24,013 bases of DNA. Origin: Sphingobium sp. (GTDB lineage: Bacteria > Pseudomonadota > Alphaproteobacteria > Sphingomonadales > Sphingomonadaceae). Location: positions 1 through 24,013 of the forward strand of contig JAGIAA010000042.1 in the NCBI GenBank assembly GCA_017745115.1. Reading direction: 5' to 3'. The notes beneath the pieces were generated by a model. The model was given only the letters and a program-made list of their open reading frames with translations, made no database searches and was not told the DNA's origin. Both the position numbers and the translations under genes were made by a program. Positions 1-8,020 of the stretch are shown piece by piece. Every line of letters begins with the position of its first letter. Position 1 is the first letter of the stretch.

Positions 1-919
<919 letters not shown>

Positions 920-1256
920 TTCCCTGTTCCCCGGCACAGGCCGGGGAACAAGTGTCGGCGCAAGACGCCGTATTATGCGCCCAGACGACAATCGGGGCCG
1001 TCGGATCCGGCATGGGCCGCGGAACATCTCCGATGAACATAGCTCTGTCCTACAGCCCTTGGATCATGCCATGGTCTAGCCATGCCGCTTGCCAGCCCTT
1101 TGTCACCCGTCCCGCCTGTAATCGGCCCCATCGATCAAAATCGCTTCGGTGATCGAGGGGATTTTTCCGCTGAGCGCAACCTTCGGAACCTTCGGCCGCG
1201 TTCGGTCGATGCACGCGCTTGACTTGAAGCGGGCGAGCCGGTCCAAAGCCATCCGT
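920..1256. other. Intergenic stretch of 337 bp without a supported gene
   Basis: Apart from the hairpin at 925-950, nothing convincing is visible. The open frames here either lack a ribosome-binding site or are upstream read-through of the next gene. There is a TTGACT at about 1220 upstream of the next start codon, but no clear -10 box at the right distance. No copy of the ECF-type motif described elsewhere in this window was seen. Confidence 0.5.
925..950. repeat. GC-rich perfect hairpin, REP-like family C; possible end of lig operon
   Basis: TGTTCCCCGGC (925-935), loop ACAG, GCCGGGGAACA (940-950): a perfect 11-bp stem starting 5 bp after the ligB stop. There is no T-run after it, so it is not a canonical intrinsic terminator, although it could stop exonucleases or slow polymerase. 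The same stem with loop AAAG recurs at 18374-18394 between purM and purN, so it belongs to a dispersed repeat family. Confidence 0.7.
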
Positions 1257-1958
1257 ATGCGCCCCTCACTCACTTTCGCACTGCTCGCTCTGACTGCAAC
1301 GCCGGCATTGGCGCAACAGACGCCGACAGGCCTCTATCGCGCGCAGGCCGGCCCGGACGTGGCCTCGGCCCTCGAGATCGCGCCGGACGGCCGCTTTCGT
1401 TACCAGCGCAGCGAGGGCGCGCTCGACGAGCAGGCATCCGGCCGCTGGACGCAAACGCCGGAGGGCGCGACGCTGGAGACGCTGCCCCATCCCCGCGCCC
1501 CGGAATGGCAGATCAACACGATCGCCGAAGCGAAGGATTCACCGCTCACGGTCATGGTCCGCGTGCCCGGCGGCGGCCCCGACGGGCTGGCCGGCATCTA
1601 TCTGCGCATCGGCTTCGCCAATGGCGACCGGCAGGCCGGTATGACTCAATATGACGGCTGGCAGATGGACCCCGCCGAGACGCGCCAGCCGATCTGGATC
1701 GAGTTCAGCGAGCCGATCCACGGCGTCACCTCGCAGCGTTTCGATCTGCCCAAGCAGGGCAAGATGGCGCTGACCGTGACCCTCGTCCCCAACGACATCG
1801 GCATCGCCGCCTTCGACAAGACGCCGGTCACGATGACCAAGGACGGTATCGTGCTGCATTGGCGCGGGCAGGATATCGCCTATGCGCGGGCGAAAAACCG
1901 GCCCTCAGGCGGAAATGGCGGCGGCCTCACGATCCGGGTCGGCCCGAACGAGCAATGA
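1257..1958 (+). CDS. Exported protein of unknown function
   Basis: This is a 233-residue protein with a clear Sec signal peptide: MRPSLTF, a hydrophobic stretch, then ALA-QQ with cleavage near residue 19. I chose ATG 1257 because the signal peptide begins there; the open frame extends to 1149 but the extra 36 residues look non-coding. The mature part (TGLYRAQAGP... with a GRFRYQRSEG segment) looks beta-rich, perhaps lipocalin-like at its start, but I recognise no named family and no catalytic motif. The stop overlaps the ATG of the following acetyltransferase (ATGA), so the two are co-transcribed and probably translationally coupled. A periplasmic location is inferred from the signal peptide. 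Confidence 0.8.
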   Translation: MRPSLTFALLALTATPALAQQTPTGLYRAQAGPDVASALEIAPDGRFRYQRSEGALDEQASGRWTQTPEGATLETLPHPRAPEWQINTIAEAKDSPLTVMVRVPGGGPDGLAGIYLRIGFANGDRQAGMTQYDGWQMDPAETRQPIWIEFSEPIHGVTSQRFDLPKQGKMALTVTLVPNDIGIAAFDKTPVTMTKDGIVLHWRGQDIAYARAKNRPSGGNGGGLTIRVGPNEQ

Positions 1959-2485
1959 GCGGCGCGCCGGCCAGCGACACGCTGCTCATCCGTCCGGCGA
2001 GCGAAGCGGACTGGTACGGCATCTGGGCGGTCTTCGAACCCATTGTGCGGGAGGGCGAAACCTATCCGCTCGATCCCGGGCTCGATGAGGCAGGCGCGCG
2101 CGCCTACTGGTTCGCGCCGGACAAGACGATCTTCGTGGCGCGCGATCCCGCCCAGGGCATCATCGGCAGCTATTACATCAAGCCCAACTCGACCGGCCCC
2201 GCCGCTCATGTCTGCAATGCGGGCTATATCGTTCATCCCGCTGCGCGCGGCCGCGGCGTCGCCCAGGCGCTCTGCCGCCGCTCTATCGAGGAAGCCCGGC
2301 GGCGGGGCTATCGCGCCATGCAGTATAATCTCGTCATTTCGACCAATGACCGCGCCGTGCGTCTGTGGCAGCATATGGGCTTCACGGTCGTCGGCGCCCT
2401 GCCTGGTGCCTTCCGGCGGCCCAATGGCGACTATGTCGATGCGCTGGTCATGTATATGAGCTTGGTGGAGGATGAAGGAAATTGA
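1955..2485 (+). CDS. GNAT-family N-acetyltransferase
   Basis: A 176-residue single-domain GNAT enzyme that would move an acetyl group from acetyl-CoA to an amine; the substrate is unknown. The N-terminal beta strand (LLIRPASEADWYGIWAVF), the acetyl-CoA pyrophosphate loop (VHPAARGRGVAQAL, the R/Q-x-x-G-x-G/A motif) and the C-terminal NDRAVRLWQHMGF segment are all typical. The start ATG overlaps the upstream TGA by 4 bp, which decides the start over the longer open frame from 1859. It is cytoplasmic by prediction although its partner gene encodes an exported protein. A repeat element begins 2 bp after its stop codon. Confidence 0.9.
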   Translation: MSGAPASDTLLIRPASEADWYGIWAVFEPIVREGETYPLDPGLDEAGARAYWFAPDKTIFVARDPAQGIIGSYYIKPNSTGPAAHVCNAGYIVHPAARGRGVAQALCRRSIEEARRRGYRAMQYNLVISTNDRAVRLWQHMGFTVVGALPGAFRRPNGDYVDALVMYMSLVEDEGN

Positions 2486-2486
2486 T

Positions 2487-2573
2487 CCCCTTCCCGTTCG
2501 TGTCGAGCGAAGTCGAGACACGGGAGGCATTCTTATGACGGTTCTCGACTTCGCTCGAACCGAACGGGGAAGG
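2487..2573. repeat. Palindromic REP/BIME-like element, family B
   Basis: The left arm (2487-2518) and right arm (2543-2573) are near-perfect reverse complements, each built around TCGAGCGAAGTCGAGA, separated by 24 bp. The element fits exactly between the GNAT stop and the YdeI-like start. Its outer right end (GGGGAAGGAAGG) overlaps the probable Shine-Dalgarno of the next gene. Read as protein, the left arm gives VRVERSRDT, a peptide I associate with repeat-derived N-terminal extensions in GC-rich genomes, which argues against using the upstream ATG at 2472. Confidence 0.85.
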
Positions 2574-2579
2574 AAGGCG

Positions 2580-3044
2580 ATGATGGCCGAGCCGCAACGC
2601 TACAAATGGACGCCGAACGACGACCGCCCCGAGAACATGTTCGCGATTCCCGTGCCCTTCGATCCCAAGTCCGTGTTCGGCAAGGCGCGGGCGCCGGTGG
2701 TCGTCACCATCAATGGCCACAGCTATCGCAGCACCATCGCCCATATGGGCGGCCCCTGCTTCGTGCCGCTGCGCGAGAGCCATCGCGAGGCAGCGGGCGT
2801 CAAAGCGGGTGTCGAGGTCGAGGTCACCCTTGCCCTGGATGAAGACGTCCGCACCGTCGACGTGCCCGACGATCTCGCCACCGCGCTCGACGCGATCCCC
2901 GGCGCACGCGAGACATGGGACAAGGCCAGCTTCACGCACCGCCGCGAATATGTGGAAAGCCTGCTCGACGCCAAGAAGCCGGAGACGAGGGCAAAGCGGC
3001 TGGAAAAGGCGGTCGACTTCGTGAAGGGCCGGATCAAGCCCTGA
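2580..3044 (+). CDS. DUF1905 / YdeI-OmpD-associated family protein
   Basis: A 154-residue protein. Residues about 10-90 fit DUF1905 (small beta barrel: FDPKSVFGKARAPVVVTING, then HMGGPCFVPL). Residues about 100-152 fit the YdeI/OmpD-associated C-terminal helix pair (THRREYVESLLDAKKPETRAKRLEKAV). The biochemical role of the family is not established; some members are annotated as bacteriocin-protection proteins. I chose ATG 2580 (a second ATG follows at once) because the family homology begins there and AAGGAAGG sits just upstream. The longer frame from 2472 would translate the palindromic repeat. The gene is convergent with ppk2, and another repeat fills the space between the two stops. Confidence 0.87.
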   Translation: MMAEPQRYKWTPNDDRPENMFAIPVPFDPKSVFGKARAPVVVTINGHSYRSTIAHMGGPCFVPLRESHREAAGVKAGVEVEVTLALDEDVRTVDVPDDLATALDAIPGARETWDKASFTHRREYVESLLDAKKPETRAKRLEKAVDFVKGRIKP

Positions 3045-3201
3045 CCCCCCCGTCATTCCCGCGAAAGCGGGAACCCAGTTGGACGCTGTACTTCCCAGCA
3101 ACGCCCGAGCGCTCGAAGGCCATACGGTTCGTATGGCGAGTGGCCGACCTCAGAGGCCCGCATTGACTGGGCTCCCGCTTTGGTGGGAATGACGGTGGGG
3201 G
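3045..3201. repeat. MITE-like palindromic repeat, family A (GTCATTCCCGCGAAAGCGGG type)
   Basis: Left arm 3045-3079 and right arm 3166-3201 are inverted copies (CCGTCATTCCC...AAAGCGGGANCCCAGT) with few mismatches. Each arm contains its own short hairpin (TTCCCGC-GAAA-GCGGGAA in the left). The 86-bp centre holds a further perfect hairpin, GCCATACG-GTT-CGTATGGC (3119-3137). The element fills the space between the convergent YdeI-like and ppk2 stops almost completely. The arm sequence resembles widely dispersed proteobacterial REP units; the nested structure could also end transcription from both sides. No transposase is present. Confidence 0.87.
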
Positions 3202-3205
3202 ATTT

Positions 3206-3991
3206 TTAGCCCTTCGGCTTGTAGCCGAACGCCTCTTTCGCCAGCTCGACCACCGCCGGATCGGCCTCGGGCATGTCCATCGGGACGTGCTTTTCCAGCG
3301 CGTCGGCAATGCGGGTCAGCGCTGCGATGCGCGAGGCCTTGCGGTCGTTGCCGTCGATCACATGCCAGGGCGCCCAGCGCGTGTCGGTCTTGGCGAACAT
3401 GTCGTGCATGGCCTTGAGGTAATCGTCGCGACGGCCACGATTGCGATAATCCTCGAAGCCGGTCTTCCAGCGCTTGAACGGATCGTCCAGCCGCTGCGCG
3501 AACTGCTTGTCCTGCTCTTCCTGCGTGATGTGCACGAACAGCTTGATCATCGCGGTGCCGCTGTCGACCTGCTGCGCCTCGAATTCGTTGATCTCGTCAT
3601 AGGCGCGCTTGATCTCGCGCTCCGTGGCATAGTCCTCGACCCGCTCGACAAGCACCCGGCCGTACCAGCTGCGGTCGAACACCGAGACATGCTTGTCCGC
3701 CGGCAGCCGCGTCCAGAAGCGCCAGAGGAAATGATGGCCTTTTTCCTCCTCGGTCGGCGCGCCGATCGGCCAGACGCGGAAGTAACGCGGGTCCATGAGC
3801 GCGGTCATGCGCTTGATGATGCCGCCCTTGCCGGCCGCGTCCCAACCCTCGAACATGACCACGCTACGTTTGCCGTGCACGATGTGCGCGACCTGAATCC
3901 GCTCCAGGCGGTGCTGAAGCTTGCTCAGCGCCTCCTCGAAGTCGCCGTCGAAGTCGGCGCCCTTCTCGTAGTCGGACAGGTTGATGGTCAT
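3206..3991 (-). CDS. ppk2: Polyphosphate kinase 2 family protein
   Basis: A 261-residue single-domain PPK2, a P-loop kinase that uses polyphosphate to phosphorylate nucleoside mono- or diphosphates, or the reverse. Walker A is GWDAAGKGG (residues 49-57), followed by the lid-type RVWPIGAPTEEEKGHHFLWRFW region, and Walker B is FDRSWYGRV (105-113). Single-domain PPK2s of classes I and III have this size; the class, and so whether AMP or ADP is the substrate, cannot be decided by eye. The start has an AGGGAAGG ribosome-binding site. It lies 82 bp downstream of aspS on the same strand in a locally AT-richer gap, so it may have its own promoter. PPK1 and PPX are encoded 8-11 kb away in the same window. 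Confidence 0.92.
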   Translation of the reverse strand: MTINLSDYEKGADFDGDFEEALSKLQHRLERIQVAHIVHGKRSVVMFEGWDAAGKGGIIKRMTALMDPRYFRVWPIGAPTEEEKGHHFLWRFWTRLPADKHVSVFDRSWYGRVLVERVEDYATEREIKRAYDEINEFEAQQVDSGTAMIKLFVHITQEEQDKQFAQRLDDPFKRWKTGFEDYRNRGRRDDYLKAMHDMFAKTDTRWAPWHVIDGNDRKASRIAALTRIADALEKHVPMDMPEADPAVVELAKEAFGYKPKG

Positions 3992-4073
3992 GCGACCTTC
4001 CCTGCCGTGCCGCTTGCGATGGTGTCTAATCTGGTAACCTTATCCTGTCTTGGATTGGGACGAATTCTGATAA

Positions 4074-5864
4074 TTAGCTCTTCGAAGGCTCCACGAGCCG
4101 GATGTGCAACTCGCGAAGCTGCTTGAGAGTTGCCGGCGCGGGCGCCTGCATCATCAGATCCTCGGCCTTCTGCGTCATCGGGAAGACGATCACCTCGCGG
4201 ATGTTCGGCTGATCGGCGAGCAGCATGACGATGCGGTCGACGCCCGGCGCCGAGCCGCCATGCGGCGGCGCGCCATATTTGAACGCATTGATCATGCCGG
4301 CGAAGTTCGTGTCGACCTGCTCGCGCGTATAGCCGGCGATCTCGAACGCCTTGTACATGATCTCCGGCCTGTGATTCCGGATCGCACCCGAGCTCAGCTC
4401 CACGCCGTTGCACACGATGTCGTACTGCCAGGCGAGGATATCGAGCGGGTCCTTGGTCTCCAGCGCCTCCAGCTCGCCCTGCGGCATCGAGAAGGGGTTG
4501 TGGCTGAAGTCGATCTTCTTGGCGTCCTCGTCATATTCGAACATCGGGAAGTCGACGATCCAGCAGAATTCAAAGCGCTTCTGGTCGATGAGATCGAGCT
4601 GTTCGCCGACTCGCGTACGGGCAAGACCGGCCAGCTTGGCCGCCTGGGCTTCCTTGCCGGCGGCGAAGAAGATGCCATCGTCGGGGCCGAGGCCGAGCGC
4701 GTCGGCAAGCGCCGACATCTTGTCCTCGCCATGGTTCTTGGCGATCGGACCGCCCCATTCGCCGCCCTTGCGGGTTGCATAGCCGAGGCCCGGAAAGCCT
4801 TCGCTCTGGGCCCAGCTGTTCATGTCGTCGAAGAACTTGCGGCTCTTCTCGGCGGTGTTCGGCGCAGGGATCGCGCGCACGACATCGCCGCTCTCGACGA
4901 TCGACGCGAAACGGCCGAAGCCCGATCCGACGAAATGGCTCGAGACATCGTTGATGATGAGCGGATTGCGCAGGTCGGGCTTGTCGTTGCCATATTTCAG
5001 CATCGATTCCCGGTAGGGAATGCGCTTGAACGGCAGCGCGCTGACCGTACGTCCCTTGCCCTGCCAGTCGGCGAACTCCTCGAACACACCGTGCAGCACC
5101 GGCTCGATCGCGGCGAACACGTCGTCCTGGGTGACGAAGCTCATCTCGAAGTCGAGCTGGTAGAATTCGCCCGGGCTCCGGTCGGCACGCGCGTCCTCGT
5201 CGCGGAAGCAGGGCGCGATCTGGAAGTAGCGGTCGAAGCCGGCCACCATCAGCAGCTGCTTGAACATCTGCGGCGCCTGCGGAAGCGCATAGAATTTGCC
5301 GGGATGAACGCGGCTCGGCACCAGATAGTCGCGGGCTCCTTCCGGGCTCGAGGCGGTTAGGATCGGCGTCTGGAACTCGGTGAAGCCCTGGTCGATCATC
5401 CGGCGGCGCAGTGACGCGATGACGTTCGAGCGCAGCATGATGTTGGCATGCAGGCCATCGCGGCGCAGGTCGAGGAAGCGGTTCTTGAGGCGAATTTCCT
5501 CGGGATATTCGAGGTCGCCCGCGACCGGCAGCGGCAGCTCCTGTGCCGCCGACTGCACCACTGCCTCGACGGCGCGAATCTCGATCTCGCCGGTCGGGAG
5601 GTTGGGGTTGACCGCCTCCTTAGCGCGCGCCTCGACCTTGCCCGTGATCGTCACGACGCTTTCGGACTTGAGACTCTCGATCACGGAGAACACCGGACCG
5701 TCCACTTCGGTGACGAGCTGGATCATGCCGTAATGATCACGCAGGTCGATGAAGACGAGATCGCCATGATCGCGCTTGCGATGGACCCATCCGGAGACGC
5801 GGACCGTCTCTCCCGTATGGGCGGCGCGAATTTCGCCGCAAGTATGAGTGCGATAGGCGTGCAT
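4074..5864 (-). CDS. aspS: Aspartyl-tRNA synthetase (probably non-discriminating)
   Basis: A 596-residue bacterial-type class IIb synthetase that charges tRNA-Asp. It has an N-terminal OB-fold anticodon-binding domain (residues 1-105), the class II core with motif 2 ([21 protein letters not shown], about 220-240), a GAD insertion domain in the middle, and motif 3 near the end ([19 protein letters not shown]). I chose ATG 5864 because [12 protein letters not shown] is the conserved family start; the frame continues 18 codons upstream without homology. In the OB fold, His33 (RKRDHGDL) sits where E. coli AspRS has a leucine. His at this site is reported for non-discriminating AspRS that also make Asp-tRNA-Asn for GatCAB, which would fit alphaproteobacteria. 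It diverges from rnd. Confidence 0.96.
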   Translation of the reverse strand: MHAYRTHTCGEIRAAHTGETVRVSGWVHRKRDHGDLVFIDLRDHYGMIQLVTEVDGPVFSVIESLKSESVVTITGKVEARAKEAVNPNLPTGEIEIRAVEAVVQSAAQELPLPVAGDLEYPEEIRLKNRFLDLRRDGLHANIMLRSNVIASLRRRMIDQGFTEFQTPILTASSPEGARDYLVPSRVHPGKFYALPQAPQMFKQLLMVAGFDRYFQIAPCFRDEDARADRSPGEFYQLDFEMSFVTQDDVFAAIEPVLHGVFEEFADWQGKGRTVSALPFKRIPYRESMLKYGNDKPDLRNPLIINDVSSHFVGSGFGRFASIVESGDVVRAIPAPNTAEKSRKFFDDMNSWAQSEGFPGLGYATRKGGEWGGPIAKNHGEDKMSALADALGLGPDDGIFFAAGKEAQAAKLAGLARTRVGEQLDLIDQKRFEFCWIVDFPMFEYDEDAKKIDFSHNPFSMPQGELEALETKDPLDILAWQYDIVCNGVELSSGAIRNHRPEIMYKAFEIAGYTREQVDTNFAGMINAFKYGAPPHGGSAPGVDRIVMLLADQPNIREVIVFPMTQKAEDLMMQAPAPATLKQLRELHIRLVEPSKS

Positions 5865-6008
5865 CACTATGGCCTTTATTTCTCGCCCCGCATTGCGAGG
5901 TCGCTGGATGAATGACAAACCAAGATTACGGGGCTAAGAGACGCGCTCCATTTCGCCAGTCACCCGGCTCCCGATCGAGGATCGGCCCATAATAAGATCA
6001 CCTGCCAT
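5865..6008. promoter_or_regulatory. Divergent aspS / rnd promoter region
   Basis: The 144-bp space between the divergent starts must hold both promoters, but no strong -35/-10 pair stands out. It contains a perfect dyad, CCGATC-GAG-GATCGG (5971-5985), 23 bp before the rnd start, which could be an operator or a leader hairpin. The rnd start has only a weak ribosome-binding site. GGATG-N17 occurs at 5907 but is followed by ACGG, so it does not match the ECF-type motif. Confidence 0.35.
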
Positions 6009-7175
6009 ATGCAAATCCATCCGCTGATTACCGACTCCGCCACGCTCGCCGCTCTGTGCAAGCGCATGGCCAAGGCCGACTTTGTCGCCGTCGACACCGA
6101 GTTCATGCGCGAGAACACCTTCTGGCCCGATTTGTGCCTCGTGCAGATCTCCGATGGCAAGGAAGCGGCGGCCATCGACCCCAAGGCGCCAGGCCTCGAC
6201 ATGAGCCCCCTCCTCGACCTCATGGTCGATAATGAGGACGTCCTGAAGGTCTTCCATGCCGGCGGCCAGGATATCGAGATCATCTTCAATCTCACCGGCC
6301 GGACGCCGCACCCCCTGTTCGATACGCAGATCGCCAGCATGGCGCTCAGCCAAGGCGAGCAGATCGGCTATTCCAATCTCGTCGACGGCTGGCTCGGCAT
6401 CCAGCTCGATAAGGGCGCGCGCTTTACCGACTGGGGCCGGCGTCCGCTGGACAAGCGCCAGATCGACTATGCGATCGGCGACGTCACGCATCTCGCCACG
6501 ATCTTCCCGATGATGCTGGAGGAGCTGCGCAAGACCGGCCGTGGCGGCTGGCTCGATCAGGAGATGGAGCGCCTCGCCGACCCCAGCAACTATTCGGTCG
6601 CGCCCGACGAGGCGTGGCAGCGCGTGCGTCTCTCCAGCCGCAAGGCGGAGGTGCTTGGGCGTCTCAAGGCGCTGGCGGCGTGGCGGGAGCGTGAGGCGCA
6701 GGACAAGAACCTGCCGCGCGGGCGCATCGTCAAGGACGAGACGCTGGGGGATCTTGCCACTCATCCGCCCCGGACGCAGGACGATCTCGGCAAGGTGCGC
6801 GGTCTCTCCGCAAGCTGGAAGGCGAACGACATCGGGGCGCGTCTGATGTCGGCGCTCGCCTCCGCCAGTCCGATGCCTCGCGAGGAAATGCCGGAACGCG
6901 ATGCCAGCCGGCCGGGCCTGGGCAAGGAAGGCGCGCTGGTCGCGGACCTGCTGAAGCTGCTCCTCAAGATCCGGTCGCGCGAGATCAACGTCGCCTCGCG
7001 CCTGCTGGCACGATCGGACGATCTCGAAATGCTGGCGGCGGGAATGCGCAGCGGCCTCCCGATTCTGGAAGGCTGGCGCTACGAGCAATTCGGCCATGAC
7101 GCGCTCGACCTCGTCGAGGGACGCATGGCTTTCGCCGTGAAAGACGGTAAGCTGTTGATGACGCGCACGGAGTAG
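6009..7175 (+). CDS. rnd: Ribonuclease D
   Basis: A 388-residue 3'-5' exoribonuclease of the DEDDy family that trims tRNA and other small RNA precursors in the cytoplasm. Catalytic residues are visible: Asp29 and Glu31 (VDTEFMRE), Asp88 (VFHAGGQDIE), and the Tyr154-x3-Asp158 pair (DYAIGDVTHL). The HRDC RNA-binding domain follows at about 205-285 (RKAEVLGRLKALAAWREREAQDKNLPRGRIVKDETL), and a second helical HRDC-like segment is at the C-terminus. Size and order match the family. The gene is divergent from aspS and 5 bp upstream of the I78 lipoprotein gene, so the two are likely one transcript. Confidence 0.95.
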   Translation: MQIHPLITDSATLAALCKRMAKADFVAVDTEFMRENTFWPDLCLVQISDGKEAAAIDPKAPGLDMSPLLDLMVDNEDVLKVFHAGGQDIEIIFNLTGRTPHPLFDTQIASMALSQGEQIGYSNLVDGWLGIQLDKGARFTDWGRRPLDKRQIDYAIGDVTHLATIFPMMLEELRKTGRGGWLDQEMERLADPSNYSVAPDEAWQRVRLSSRKAEVLGRLKALAAWREREAQDKNLPRGRIVKDETLGDLATHPPRTQDDLGKVRGLSASWKANDIGARLMSALASASPMPREEMPERDASRPGLGKEGALVADLLKLLLKIRSREINVASRLLARSDDLEMLAAGMRSGLPILEGWRYEQFGHDALDLVEGRMAFAVKDGKLLMTRTE

Positions 7176-7180
7176 GACTC

Positions 7181-7486
7181 ATGCGGACCATCGTTGCGAT
7201 AGCACTCGCGGCTTGTCCGCTGGCGGGATGCACGACCGCCGAAACGGCGAGCACGCCTCCACAGGTTCAGGCACCGGTTCAGGCGCAATGCGACAATGGC
7301 AAGCTCGACGGATTTGTCGGCCAGAAGGCCAGTTCGGAACTCGGTGCGAAGATGCTCGCTGCATCCGGTGCGAACGCGCTGCGGTGGGGACCGCCCCGCT
7401 CAGCGATGACCATGGATTTCCGAGCCGATCGCCTGACGGTCTCATACGACGATGCTCTGACGATTACATCCGCCCGCTGCGGCTGA
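7181..7486 (+). CDS. Peptidase inhibitor I78-family lipoprotein
   Basis: A 101-residue lipoprotein. The signal peptide ends in a lipobox, LAGC, with lipidated Cys17. The mature domain (residues 37-101) matches the inhibitor I78 pattern: CDNGKLDGFVGQKASSELG, then ASGANALRWGPPRSAMTMDFRADRLTVSYD and a final ARCG. Cys37 and Cys100 probably form the fold's disulfide. The I78 founder is the Aspergillus elastase inhibitor; bacterial members are mostly untested. It would sit in the periplasm, anchored to a membrane. The start overlaps nothing but lies 5 bp after the rnd stop, with GGAG upstream. It is about 1.9 kb from a secreted subtilase gene, a possible target or a coincidence. Confidence 0.85.
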   Translation: MRTIVAIALAACPLAGCTTAETASTPPQVQAPVQAQCDNGKLDGFVGQKASSELGAKMLAASGANALRWGPPRSAMTMDFRADRLTVSYDDALTITSARCG

Positions 7487-7512
7487 GGCTTTCGCCCCAG
7501 CCGCTTTGCAGT

Positions 7513-7551
7513 GGGCCGGCGGGTGTCGGGCGGGGACAGTCCCACCGGCCC
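7513..7551. terminator. GC-rich hairpin between convergent genes
   Basis: GGGCCGGCGGG (7513-7523) pairs with CCCACCGGCCC (7541-7551) with one mismatch and a 17-nt loop. It lies between the convergent ends of the I78 gene and the small secreted gene and could stop transcription from both sides. There is no T-run on either strand, so Rho-independent activity is uncertain. Confidence 0.4.
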
Positions 7552-7559
7552 GGCCGGCG

Positions 7560-7913
7560 TCAGTCGATCACTTCCACACTCGGAGCGTGATAACCACGCT
7601 TGGCCATGACGTGGACGTAGTGGCCGCGCTCATGCGAGAGTTCGCCGCGATACTCGTCCCAGGCGTTGCGCATATCCTTTGTCTTGCTGGCCTCACGGAG
7701 ATCGCGGGCGAGTTCCTTCTGCGATTCGAGGATGTTCACCCGGTAATCGTACCAGAAGTGATTCTCGACGCCGCCGATCGGGCTGGTGATGATGCGGCCC
7801 TCTTCCTCGTGCGCCATGCGCTCCTCGGCGAGGACGATGCGGGTGTTGACGGCAGCGGTCGCACCGACCGCAAGGCTCAGCGAAAGAGCCGTAAGAGCAA
7901 TGGACTTGATCAT
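7560..7913 (-). CDS. Small secreted protein of unknown function, predicted ECF target
   Basis: A 117-residue protein with a Sec signal peptide (MIKSIALTALSLSLAVGATA, cleavage near residue 20). The mature part is charged and mostly helical by appearance (ERMAHEEEGR, ESQKELARDLREASKTKDMRNAWDEYRGELSHERGHYVHVMAKRGYHA). I recognise no family. No cysteine is present in the mature protein. It is the only gene between the I78 lipoprotein and the anti-sigma gene, and 62 bp upstream of its ATG lies a copy of the GGATGAAA-N14-CGTT motif (7975-8000). I infer that it belongs to the regulon of the neighbouring ECF sigma factor. Confidence 0.8.
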   Translation of the reverse strand: MIKSIALTALSLSLAVGATAAVNTRIVLAEERMAHEEEGRIITSPIGGVENHFWYDYRVNILESQKELARDLREASKTKDMRNAWDEYRGELSHERGHYVHVMAKRGYHAPSVEVID

Positions 7914-7974
7914 GGTTCTTCTCCCTTCGAAATCATCGCCACCGCATGTCCAATTCGCGGCGGTTCAGGGAGAC

Positions 7975-8000
7975 AACGAATGGGATGTCGATTTTCATCC
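7975..8000 (-). promoter_or_regulatory. Putative ECF promoter of the small secreted protein gene
   Basis: On the minus strand GGATGAAA (8000-7993) is followed after 14 bp by CGTT (7978-7975), 62 bp before the ATG at 7913. The boxes and spacing match those found upstream of the sigma operon, the subtilase gene and the PRC-barrel-like gene. The layout also fits the general alphaproteobacterial ECF pattern, GGAAC-N16/17-CGTT. Confidence 0.6.
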
Positions 8001-8020
8001 CGATTTTGAGGCAAAAAGGC

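Noticed and set aside
2471..2500. GGATGAAG followed by CGTT near the end of the GNAT gene
   Set aside because: The gap between GGATG and CGTT is 20 bp rather than 17, and it lies in coding sequence and a repeat.
2472..2579. N-terminal extension of the YdeI-like protein
   Set aside because: These 36 codons translate the palindromic repeat (VRVERSRDT peptide); family homology and the ribosome-binding site point to ATG 2580.
3287..4126. 279-residue plus-strand frame across ppk2
   Set aside because: Antisense shadow of the PPK2 gene, which has intact Walker motifs.
4104..5360. 418-residue plus-strand frame inside aspS
   Set aside because: Antisense to a clearly conserved synthetase, with a His/Arg/Asp-rich composition typical of shadow frames.
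5907..5932. GGATGAAT-N14-ACGG in the aspS/rnd gap as a further ECF site
   Set aside because: The -35-like box is close to the motif but the -10 position reads ACGG instead of CGTT.
5934..7097. 387-residue minus-strand frame across rnd
   Set aside because: Antisense to rnd, whose catalytic residues are all in place; no family match in the antisense product.
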